From CAZHPR01 sp964534305 (GTDB lineage Bacteria; Patescibacteriota; Minisyncoccia; Phycocordibacterales; WO2-35-19), in NCBI GenBank assembly GCA_964534305.1, contig CAZHPR010000009.1, forward strand, positions 1-36,203: a stretch of 36,203 nucleotides of DNA, written 5' to 3'. Of this stretch, positions 13,894 to 20,732 are shown piece by piece. Position numbers and translations under genes: made by a program. The notes beneath the pieces are model-generated. The model searched no databases. It had not been told where the DNA came from and saw nothing but the letters and a program-made list of their open reading frames with translations. Within the stretch, counting starts at the first letter, position 1. Each line of letters opens with the position of its first letter.

Positions 13894-14379
13894 ATGGCTT
13901 CCGGAGATACACTGCTGGTCTTCTCGTCCGAAGACGGCGCGCCACCGTCGTCGGCGTTTGCCGGCTGGACGCGCAGGAACAACCACATCGTCGCGGCGTT
14001 CGATGCCGGCACCGACGAATCGCTGGACTTTCGCGGCGTGCTCCCGCAGCACTACGCGGGCGGCGGACTCACGATCTATGTGCACTGGATCGCGGCGAGC
14101 GCGACGAGCGGAAATTGCGTCTGGAATGCTGCCATGGAGCGGTTGAGCACCGACATGGACTCGGACAGCTTCGCGACCGCGCAGGCCGCGACCGGAGCCG
14201 CAAACGGCACGTCGGGCATCATCACGACGACGAGTATCACGATGTCGAGCGGCGCGAACATGGACAGCTTGGCCGCTGGCGATGCGTTCCGTCTTCGCAT
14301 CACGCGCGATGCCGACAACGGCTCGGACACTATGACGGGGGACGCGCAGTTGGTTTGCGTAGAGGTGCGCGAATCGTGA
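13894..14379 (+). CDS. virion-associated beta-sandwich protein
   Basis: A 161-residue protein (MASGDTLLVFSSEDGAPPSSAFA). The sequence runs PSSAFAGWTRRNNHIVAAFDAGTDESLDFRGVLPQHYAGGGLTIYVHWIAASATSGNCVWNAAMERL, a pattern repeatedly found in phage tail- or capsid-associated proteins with a jelly-roll-like fold. It starts directly after the beta-helix gene stop. It is followed by the HNH endonuclease insertion, so its original downstream neighbour was probably the tail protein at 15093. Specific function unknown. Confidence 0.7.
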   Translation: MASGDTLLVFSSEDGAPPSSAFAGWTRRNNHIVAAFDAGTDESLDFRGVLPQHYAGGGLTIYVHWIAASATSGNCVWNAAMERLSTDMDSDSFATAQAATGAANGTSGIITTTSITMSSGANMDSLAAGDAFRLRITRDADNGSDTMTGDAQLVCVEVRES

Positions 14380-14402
14380 TCCCTATGGAAATGCGCAAGA
14401 GG

Positions 14403-14421
14403 TATACTGACGCGGGAGGTG
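14403..14421 (+). promoter_or_regulatory. -10-like box and ribosome site of the HNH gene
   Basis: TATACT at 14403-14408 is the best -10 consensus in the structural region. It is followed by GGGAGGT (14413-14419), a strong ribosome site 8 bases before the ATG at 14428. I find no convincing -35 box. This suggests the HNH gene arrived with its own expression signals. Confidence 0.4.
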
Positions 14422-14427
14422 CTCAGT

Positions 14428-15060
14428 ATGCCGAGAGGCGTCTACGTAAGGTCCAAGGCGGTGCGAGAGGCGATCGGCGCCAGGCAGCGAGGCCGCATTC
14501 TCTCCGAGGCTACTCGTCAAAAGATGAGCCTTGCGAAGATGGGCAAATGCCCCGCCAATCATGCCGCCGCGCTGGCGGCTGCGCACGCGGCGCCGAAGCT
14601 GATCGGCGCAGACAACCCTTCTTGGAAGGGCGATGCGGTTGGGTATGGGGCGCTACATCGGTGGGTGGCTCGGCATCGCGGTACGCCGTCGCGATGCGAG
14701 AAGTGCGGATCAGAATCGGCCGAGCGTTACGAGTGGGCGAACCCATCGCGCACCTACCGCCGCGATCTGTCGGAATGGGCGAGGCTTTGCGCGCCCTGTC
14801 ATCGAACCCTGGATTACGTGGCAACCGGCGCCCGCGTCTGGAATCGCGGCAAGAAGGTGCGCACCAATACCGGCCGGACGCACATCAAGGCAGGGCAGAG
14901 AATCTCGCGGGCAACCGAATTCAAGCCTGGCCTAGTGCCGCACAACAAGTACCTAGAATTGCGAGACTGCCTGACGTGTCGCCGGCCGTTCCAGCCGCTC
15001 GACGCGTCCCGAAAGTATTGCTGCCGAGCTTGCTATTGGGAGTCACTGCGCAAGGCATAG
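14428..15060 (+). CDS. HNH homing-type endonuclease with NUMOD3 motif
   Basis: A 210-residue protein. Residues 22-40 (GRILSEATRQKMSLAKMGK) match the NUMOD3 DNA-binding motif of homing nucleases. The HNH core follows: LHRWV with His 77, the zinc pair C90/C93, the YEWANPSRTYRRDLSEW block and C121-C124-H125. A second Cys4-like zinc site lies at the end (C181, C184, C199, C202). The ATG at 14428 follows GGGAGGT. It lies between two tail-protein genes, has its own -10-like box and somewhat less GC-rich sequence, all signs of a free-standing mobile endonuclease gene. It probably cuts related phages lacking the gene at the corresponding site. No intron is evident around it. Confidence 0.88.
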   Translation: MPRGVYVRSKAVREAIGARQRGRILSEATRQKMSLAKMGKCPANHAAALAAAHAAPKLIGADNPSWKGDAVGYGALHRWVARHRGTPSRCEKCGSESAERYEWANPSRTYRRDLSEWARLCAPCHRTLDYVATGARVWNRGKKVRTNTGRTHIKAGQRISRATEFKPGLVPHNKYLELRDCLTCRRPFQPLDASRKYCCRACYWESLRKA

Positions 15061-15075
15061 CGGTAGAGCCTGCAG

Positions 15076-15096
15076 CCACGGAGACCTGATCCGTGG
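15076..15096 (+). promoter_or_regulatory. hairpin covering the start of the repeat-rich tail gene
   Basis: CCACGGA (15076-15082) is a perfect inverted repeat of TCCGTGG (15090-15096), with a 7-base loop. The GTG start codon (15093-15095) lies in the right arm and the GGAG ribosome site (15080-15083) in the left arm and loop, so folding would hide both. Confidence 0.5.
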
Positions 15097-16598
15097 CGGT
15101 CTACTTCGACAGCACTGCCGACATCATCGGCGCGACGAGCGGCGGTGCTGTCGCAGGCAACGTCGAATCGCGCACGATCTGTGGCTTAGCACGGATCGAA
15201 ACGAACAGCTCTTCCGCGACGCAGTTGATTTGCGGGTTTTCCAACTCGCAGTCGTATTTCTCGGTGCGCCTCGACTGGCGCCGCTCGTCGAACGATAGCA
15301 TGTACCTGTACTGCCAGAACGGCAGCGGAGGTACGAGTCCGGTCACGTTTGCTTCGCGTCCGGCGGTCGGCGAGCTGTTCTTCTGGTACGTCAAGTGCTC
15401 CGGCACGGGATCGAACGCGGTAGAAGCCGGCTGGGGATACCTCGACGGCTCCGCGATGGTCACGGCGACCAACACACTGGTCAGCGGCAGCTCCGGAAGC
15501 TGCCAGTTGATGACGGTGGGCGGCGAGCTTTCAAGCTACGTGCGAGGCCAGATCGCTGGCGTCCGGCAGTGGACAACGGCGCTGTCTGCGGCGGAGCTGG
15601 AGAACGAGCGGTATCAGATATCCGCGAATCGCCGAGCCGATTTGATTGGCGAGTATCCGTTCTGGGATGTCGCGACATCGCTGACGGACTTTTCGGGTAA
15701 CGGCGCGACGCTGTCGAATATTTCGGGATTCGGCGGCACTGCGCCGAGCGATACCGCGATTTCGTTCCCGGTGCGCATCGCTGGCCGGCGCGCCGGGCGC
15801 GCGGTGGTCGTGAGCGCGGCCACGGGTGTCAGTGGCACACTGAGCAAGACGCTCGGCACGCTGACGGGCGCAGGAACGGGCACCGTCGCCGTGTCCGGTT
15901 CGCTGTCGAAAACGCTCGGCGCGCTGTCTGCGGCGGGCGCCGGCACCGTGGCCGTCTCGGGAAATCTGGCGAAGACGCTCGGCGCGCTGGCTGTGGCCGG
16001 TGCTGGTGGCGTGGCGGTGGATGGCGCCGGCGCAGCGACGCTGGGTGATCTCACCGCGGCCGGCGCGGGCACCGTGATCGACCCTGGCGCCGAGGGTACG
16101 CTGAACCAGACACTCGGCGCGCTCTCGGCTGCAGGGTCCGGCACGGTGGGCGTCGATGGGTCGCTGTCGAAGACGCTCGGCGCGGCGACTGTGATCGGCA
16201 CGGGCACGGTCGACGTGGCCGGGACGGGCGCCGCGACGCTCGGCGCGCTCACGAGCGCCGGCGCTGGCGCCGTGGCGGTCGATGGCGCGGCGGCGATCAC
16301 GCTCGGGGATGTCACGCTCGCGGGCACCGGCAGCGTCGTGAGCGGAATCGACGGGACGCTGAACAAGACGCTCGGGGAACTTGCCGCGGCCGGAGCGGGT
16401 GCGGTGACGATCGAGGGCGCGCTTGCGGTCACGCTGGGCGATCTTGCGCTCGACGGGGCCGGCGAGTCGACGATCGAGGGCAGTCTGTCGAAGACGCTCG
16501 GGCAGCTGGTGGCCGCAGGCGTGGGCAACAACGGCGAGGTTTCGGCGGCCGCCGACGGCGGTTACCTGCAGGCGTGGCGGCGCTGGCCGCGACGTTGA
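15093..16598 (+). CDS. tail protein: LamG-like lectin domain plus 11 tandem repeats
   Basis: A 501-residue protein with a GTG start (VAVYFDSTADIIGATS). Residues 1-220 look like a concanavalin/LamG fold: YFSVRLDWRRSSNDSMYLYCQNG, FWYVKCSGTGSNAVEAGWGYLDG and GQIAGVRQWTTALSAAELENERYQISANRRADLIGEYPFWD, which ends in the typical LamG-like phage tail motif. From residue 248 eleven repeats of about 21 residues follow (consensus GsLsKTLGaLtaAGaGtVaVd). The C-terminus is short and basic, and the TGA stop lies inside late element copy 3. It probably binds receptor glycans, or is an extended spacer in the adhesin complex. Function inferred. Confidence 0.8.
   Translation: MAVYFDSTADIIGATSGGAVAGNVESRTICGLARIETNSSSATQLICGFSNSQSYFSVRLDWRRSSNDSMYLYCQNGSGGTSPVTFASRPAVGELFFWYVKCSGTGSNAVEAGWGYLDGSAMVTATNTLVSGSSGSCQLMTVGGELSSYVRGQIAGVRQWTTALSAAELENERYQISANRRADLIGEYPFWDVATSLTDFSGNGATLSNISGFGGTAPSDTAISFPVRIAGRRAGRAVVVSAATGVSGTLSKTLGTLTGAGTGTVAVSGSLSKTLGALSAAGAGTVAVSGNLAKTLGALAVAGAGGVAVDGAGAATLGDLTAAGAGTVIDPGAEGTLNQTLGALSAAGSGTVGVDGSLSKTLGAATVIGTGTVDVAGTGAATLGALTSAGAGAVAVDGAAAITLGDVTLAGTGSVVSGIDGTLNKTLGELAAAGAGAVTIEGALAVTLGDLALDGAGESTIEGSLSKTLGQLVAAGVGNNGEVSAAADGGYLQAWRRWPRR
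15834..16526 (+). repeat. 11 tandem 63-base coding repeats
   Basis: The DNA encodes eleven consecutive units of about 21 residues with the core TLGxLxxAGxGxV. Units 4 and 8 are longer by two to three residues (GTVIDPGAE, GSVVSGID). Units 1, 2, 6 and 11 carry SKTLG, while others carry AATLG or NKTLG, giving a mixed higher-order pattern. Such arrays can change copy number by recombination. Confidence 0.85.
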
Positions 16599-16623
16599 TT
16601 CCGCCGCTGGGCGTCGCGACGCT
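16594..16623 (+). promoter_or_regulatory. late element copy 3 (putative promoter for the glycosidase-like gene)
   Basis: GTTGATTCCGCCGC at 16594-16607 contains the TGA stop of the upstream gene. TTGATT (16595-16600), a 17-base spacer and GACGCT (16618-16623) follow. The ATG at 16632 is 8 bases past the -10-like box, with no ribosome site, the same geometry as copy 1. Confidence 0.65.
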
Positions 16624-16631
16624 TGGGCGCG

Positions 16632-18083
16632 ATGTCACTGATCCCTTTCGTGCTGAAGCCGGCGATCGCCGAGGTGGGGCTGCCGTCCACGCCCGGAGCG
16701 CCGTCGGTCGTCTCTGCGACCGGCGACTCGCTGACCGTGCGATGGACACCGGCATCGGACCCGTCCGGCATCGCCGGGTATCGCGTGTGGATCGGCCCGA
16801 CCGGCGGCAGCCTGTCGCGCGTCTCCGGTGCGAGTCTTGACACCGTCGACCCGACGTACACCTTCTCGAGCCTGTCCGCCGGCACGGTCTATGACATCCG
16901 GGTGCAGGGCGTCGACGTCTACGGGAACGTCGGCGCGCTCGGCGCGGTCGGCAGCAACGCGACCGCGGTCTCGGGCGACGAGTTGAAGTGGAATCCCGGC
17001 AGCTACGTCCGCACGAACAAGCAGGCGTATGCCGAGATCCAGTCCGAGCGACTGGCGGAAATCACGACCGTCTTCAACGACGTCGGTTCCAACATCAAGG
17101 GCTTCGCGTATGCCGCACCGTGGGGCGACTGCGAGCGAACGAAGGGCGACTATAGCGCCGGCGACGCGTTGATCGACGCGGAACTCGCGCGCTGCCAGTC
17201 GCACGGCTATCGGCTGATCCTGCAGACGAAGACCCGCAAATTCGGCGGCTCCACGGTGCCGAGCTATCCGCAGTCGAACCAGCGTGCGACGCCCGACTAC
17301 CTGATTCAGGAAGGCGGGCACGTCTTCGTGTGTTCTGACGGCGGCGGCGAGGGCGCGGCGCTGCATCAGTCCTACGTGATGGATCGGCTTCTGCTCTGGA
17401 TCGCGCATCTCGGCGCACGCTATGACGGGAACCCATGGATCGAGGGGTTCGTCTTCGGCGAGACGTCCTACAACATGTCGGCCGACACGGCGAACTGGAG
17501 CGAGGCCAACTACGTCGCGCAACTCAATCGGCTGTGCGACGCGCTACGAACGTACTGGCCGCATACCTGGTGCTCGGTCGGCATCAACTACTTTTGGGGC
17601 CGCTCTCAGACGGCGACCTTCACGACGCGCAACATCGACGCCGGCAACGCGATGGCCGTGCCGGACGCGATCACGAACGACGAGATCCCGGTGGGCTCGG
17701 GCTGGTCGAGCGCGTGCTCGTGGGGAATCGACACGCTCTACGGCTACACCTGGAACGGGTCGCAGTACGTCGCGACGCTGTCCGACCGGCACCTCGAAGT
17801 GCCGCTCTGCATGGAGATGCAGATCATCAACGCGGTGAACGACACGCCGGCGAAGTATCAGAGCCACGTCATCAACAACGTGCAGGCGACCCACATGGTC
17901 TACACGAAGTATGACGCGGGGAATTCCTACCGCTCGAGCCCCGCGGCCGAGTGGCTGGGCACGTCGCAGGCCGGCGCGGATGGCCTTAAGCACCACATCA
18001 ACAACAACCTGCAGACGCTGCGCACCGCGTTCCCGACGAAGTTCACGGCGGACGGGCTGGTGCCTATCACTGGGGGCACCTGA
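16632..18083 (+). CDS. FN3 domain plus glycosidase-like (TIM-barrel) tail protein
   Basis: A 483-residue protein (MSLIPFVLKPAIAEVG). Residues 20-112 form a fibronectin type III domain (PGAPSVVSATGDSLTVRWTPASDPSGIAGYRVW and YDIRVQGVDVYGNVG). From about 115 to the end the sequence reads like a TIM-barrel glycoside hydrolase: FAYAAPWGDCERTKGDYSAGDALIDAEL, YRLILQTKTRKF, NPWIEGFVFGETSYN and LEVPLCMEMQI. By analogy with clan A enzymes, Glu 277 (FGETS) may be the acid/base and Glu 395 (CMEMQ) the nucleophile. It is probably a tail-associated enzyme that degrades a host surface polysaccharide. Domain calls are from pattern only; the substrate is unknown. Confidence 0.72.
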   Translation: MSLIPFVLKPAIAEVGLPSTPGAPSVVSATGDSLTVRWTPASDPSGIAGYRVWIGPTGGSLSRVSGASLDTVDPTYTFSSLSAGTVYDIRVQGVDVYGNVGALGAVGSNATAVSGDELKWNPGSYVRTNKQAYAEIQSERLAEITTVFNDVGSNIKGFAYAAPWGDCERTKGDYSAGDALIDAELARCQSHGYRLILQTKTRKFGGSTVPSYPQSNQRATPDYLIQEGGHVFVCSDGGGEGAALHQSYVMDRLLLWIAHLGARYDGNPWIEGFVFGETSYNMSADTANWSEANYVAQLNRLCDALRTYWPHTWCSVGINYFWGRSQTATFTTRNIDAGNAMAVPDAITNDEIPVGSGWSSACSWGIDTLYGYTWNGSQYVATLSDRHLEVPLCMEMQIINAVNDTPAKYQSHVINNVQATHMVYTKYDAGNSYRSSPAAEWLGTSQAGADGLKHHINNNLQTLRTAFPTKFTADGLVPITGGT

Positions 18084-18851
18084 GTGAGCGCGACGTTCCA
18101 CGGGCACGTTGCATTGCCTGGCGACAATGGCGCGCGGGATGATGCGAGCGCGATCTCGTTCGATCGCACTACGTCGCCGCTTTCGACAGCGGCTGCCGGC
18201 GACTTCGTGCATGTCACGATTTCGCAGCGCGACCCGAGCGTGACGTTCTCCATCGCGAATGCCGGCGGCCAAACGTGGACGACGAAGACGGCGATGGCGT
18301 CCGGATCGCAGAAGACGCAGGTATTCACCTGTCAGTTCAACGGGACATGGTCGGCTGATCCATCCTTCGACACGAACACGCGCACCGGCGCGCGATTCTC
18401 TGGTTTGCTGCAGATTTTCCGTCCGAGTGGCACGCCCACATGGGCGAGCGACGTTGCGCAGGCGAACAGCAACGCCAGCCCGACGACGCCGTTCGACGTC
18501 ACGGTCCCGGCGCAGACTGCAACAGCCGCTGGCGTGTCCGTAGCGGTGTGGGCAAGCACGGATTTCGACGGGACGCCGATGACACTCCAGACTGGCGTTT
18601 CCTCTGGCTGGGCGAATCCCGGCGGCGTGGAGCAGTTCCGAAACCAGGTAGGGGCGTCGTCAGACATCACGATCGCGTCGGCCTACAAGCTGAACAGTGG
18701 ATCAGGTTCGACCGGCAGCGTAACGAAACGGCTGGATGCCACCGTGACCACGCTCTACCTGATGGAAACCTTCAAGGATCAGTCCGTCGCGACGTCCGCG
18801 CGGCTGCTGGTCGACCCTCTCGGACTCAACGCGCGCGGCCTGGCCGCGTAG
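18084..18851 (+). CDS. tail-module beta protein of unknown function
   Basis: A 255-residue protein with a GTG start (VSATFHGHVALPGDNGARDD) directly abutting the preceding stop. It is predicted to be all-beta with Ser/Thr-rich loops: SFDRTTSPLSTAAAGDFVHVTISQRDPSVTFSIANAGGQTWTT and TAAGVSVAVWASTDFDGTPM. This organisation resembles a laminin-like or carbohydrate-binding sandwich, as in many tail-associated proteins. Its base composition is somewhat less GC-rich than the capsid genes, which suggests exchange in the receptor-binding region. No family recognised. Confidence 0.65.
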   Translation: MSATFHGHVALPGDNGARDDASAISFDRTTSPLSTAAAGDFVHVTISQRDPSVTFSIANAGGQTWTTKTAMASGSQKTQVFTCQFNGTWSADPSFDTNTRTGARFSGLLQIFRPSGTPTWASDVAQANSNASPTTPFDVTVPAQTATAAGVSVAVWASTDFDGTPMTLQTGVSSGWANPGGVEQFRNQVGASSDITIASAYKLNSGSGSTGSVTKRLDATVTTLYLMETFKDQSVATSARLLVDPLGLNARGLAA

Positions 18852-18860
18852 GAGATTGCC

Positions 18861-19781
18861 ATGTCCCGCCCTGCGATCATTCCCGGTTCGACGTCGAAGT
18901 CGATCGACGTCTACATTCAGGACACCGCGGGCGCGGCGCTCACGGGCCTCGCCTACAACACGGCGAGCCTCGTCGCGTACTACCGCCGGCCGGGCGGCAG
19001 CGCGACGGCAATCACGCTCGCGACGCTCGCCAATGCGCAGGCGGCCTTCTCGAGCGGCGGCTTCGTCGCCGTGGACGGCACGAACTGCCCCGGCCTGTAC
19101 CGGCTCGACATCCCGAACGCGGCGATCGAGGTCGGTGTGGATTCGGTCATCATCGAACTGAAGGGTGCGGCGAGCATGTCGCCGTGCGTCGTCGAGATCC
19201 CGCTGCTCGCGACGCCCGGCGCGCTGCGCATCAACAAGGCGGCGGCGGCCACGGCGAGCACGCTCACCATGGACGCGGGTGCGCCGAGCACGACCGACTT
19301 CTACAAGCGCAACCGGGTGAAGATCGTCGCGGGCACGGGTGCCGGCCAGTCGCGCTACATCTCCGCGCAGTCGGGGCAGGTGCTCACCGTCACGCCCAAC
19401 TGGGTCACCACGCCCGACACGACCAGCGTGTTCGAGATCGTCGACTTCGGCCTCGATGCGTCCACGCAGGCCGATCTCGTGACGGCGATCTGGGCGGCCG
19501 TGCGCGGCGACAACAACACGGCGGGCAGTTTCGGCGCGCTGCTGCAGGACGCGGCGCTGCGGGCCGCGCTCTGGCAGGTCGCAGTGGCCGAGTCCTATTC
19601 GACCGACGGCGCCAACGCGACGCCCGTGCAGCTGCTCTACGAGATCGCCGCCGCGCTGACCGAAGTGGTCCGGTCGGGTGACCAGTTGCTCGTCAAGAAA
19701 CGCGACGGAACGACCACGGCATTCACGCTGGAATGCTCGCCGGATGCCGACGCGCCGACGTCGGTCACGCGCATCTCGTGA
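18861..19781 (+). CDS. tail-associated structural protein (BppU-like N-terminus)
   Basis: A 306-residue protein with GGAG about 8 bases before the ATG. The N-terminal region (STSKSIDVYIQDTAGAALTGLAYNTASLVAYYRRPGGS) resembles the beta-sandwich used in baseplate upper-protein-like and other podovirus tail proteins. The centre (FYKRNRVKIVAGTGAGQSRYISAQSGQVLTVTPNWVTTPDTTSVFEIVDFG) has the strand pattern of a common phage structural domain, and the C-terminal part is a helical and beta tail. It overlaps the next start by 4 bases. Probably sits at the head-tail junction or on the tail. Confidence 0.7.
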   Translation: MSRPAIIPGSTSKSIDVYIQDTAGAALTGLAYNTASLVAYYRRPGGSATAITLATLANAQAAFSSGGFVAVDGTNCPGLYRLDIPNAAIEVGVDSVIIELKGAASMSPCVVEIPLLATPGALRINKAAAATASTLTMDAGAPSTTDFYKRNRVKIVAGTGAGQSRYISAQSGQVLTVTPNWVTTPDTTSVFEIVDFGLDASTQADLVTAIWAAVRGDNNTAGSFGALLQDAALRAALWQVAVAESYSTDGANATPVQLLYEIAAALTEVVRSGDQLLVKKRDGTTTAFTLECSPDADAPTSVTRIS

Positions 19782-20071
19782 GCGCATCCGGTCGCATCCT
19801 GCGGGGGCTCGGGACGGGCGGCGTCACTCAGCGGATGCTGCTGTTTCTCGGCAGCACCGACACCGGCACGCCGGCCGCGCAGCGGCGGTACTACGGGGTC
19901 GACGTCGGAAGCAGCCTACCGAGCCAGGTCGAGGAATCGGCCTCGTCGACCGGGCGCGACATCGAGATCGTCGTGGTCTTCAACACGCCCACGGCCGACA
20001 AGCGGCGGGTGCTTGAGGCGCTCAACGCGCTGAAGTATTACCTCCTCTTCGACACCTGGCCGCCCGCCTGA
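19778..20071 (+). CDS. small tail-module protein, paralogue of 10386-10580
   Basis: A 97-residue protein with a GTG start (VSASGRILRGLGTGGVTQRM) overlapping the previous stop. The first 34 residues are extra. Residues 36-97 align to the whole protein at 10386-10580 with about half identical residues (YYG.DVG, DK.RVL.AL, DTWPPA). Its position just before the tail tubular genes suggests a part in tail assembly; function unknown. Confidence 0.7.
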   Translation: MSASGRILRGLGTGGVTQRMLLFLGSTDTGTPAAQRRYYGVDVGSSLPSQVEESASSTGRDIEIVVVFNTPTADKRRVLEALNALKYYLLFDTWPPA

Positions 20072-20073
20072 TG

Positions 20074-20103
20074 GTTGATTCCGCCGCCCGCCGACCCGAG
20101 GCT
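20074..20103 (+). promoter_or_regulatory. late element copy 4 (putative promoter for the tail tube/ejection module)
   Basis: GTTGATTCCGCCGC at 20074-20087, 2 bases after the upstream stop. TTGATT (20075-20080), a 17-base spacer and GAGGCT (20098-20103) follow. A GAGG ribosome site at 20119-20122 precedes the ATG at 20130, so a short normal leader is expected. Confidence 0.65.
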
Positions 20104-20129
20104 GGCGGCACCGTGGACGAGGCGCGCAC

Positions 20130-20732
20130 ATGACGACTGAGGTCAGCATCGCAAACCGGGCGCTGCAGATTCTGGGCGCGGACCCGATCATCAGCCTGTC
20201 GGAAAACAACAAGCGTGCGCGGGTGCTGCGCGTGGCGTTTGACCCGGTGCGCGATGCCGAACTGCAGCGGCGAAACTGGCGGTTTTCGATCAAGCGCACG
20301 ACCCTGGCGGCGCTCGCCGACACGCCCGACTCCGGCTTCGCCTATCAGTACCAGGTGCCGACCGACTACCTGCGGCTCCTCACCGGCGGCGATCTGATCC
20401 CGCTCGTGAACCTGTCGGACTATCGCAGCATGCCGTCGGGGCTCTATGCCGTCGAGGGCGACCGGATCCTGACCGACGTCGGGGCGCCTCTGTCGATCCG
20501 CTACGTCGCGCGGATCTCGGACACGTCGAAATTCTCGGCCTCGTTTGCCGAGTCGCTGGCCGCGCGGTTGGCGTGGGAGTGCTGCGACGTCATCACGCAG
20601 TCGGACTCGAAGCAGCAACTCGCCGAGCGGCGCTACATGATCGCGATGCGCGAGGCGCGGCGCGCGAATGCCTTCGAGGTGCCGTCCGAGTCGATCGCCG
20701 ACGATAGCTGGATGCTGGCCCGCGCGCAGTGA
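20130..20732 (+). CDS. tail tubular protein A (T7 gp11-like)
   Basis: A 200-residue protein. The N-terminal EVSIANRALQILGADPIISLSENNKRARVLRVAFDPVRDAELQRRNWRFSIKR motif is diagnostic for podovirus tail tubular protein A: conserved N.AL..LG, then D..R...L....W.F. The QYQVPTDYLRLL segment and the C-terminal AWECCDVITQSDSKQQLAERRY region also fit. It forms the gatekeeper ring between portal and nozzle. The start follows GAGG. Length matches the family (about 200 residues). Confidence 0.92.
   Translation: MTTEVSIANRALQILGADPIISLSENNKRARVLRVAFDPVRDAELQRRNWRFSIKRTTLAALADTPDSGFAYQYQVPTDYLRLLTGGDLIPLVNLSDYRSMPSGLYAVEGDRILTDVGAPLSIRYVARISDTSKFSASFAESLAARLAWECCDVITQSDSKQQLAERRYMIAMREARRANAFEVPSESIADDSWMLARAQ

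Noticed and set aside
12046..20071. Diversity-generating retroelement (expected in BPP-1-like phages)
   Set aside because: No reverse transcriptase, accessory Avd-like gene or template/variable repeat pair was found in the window.
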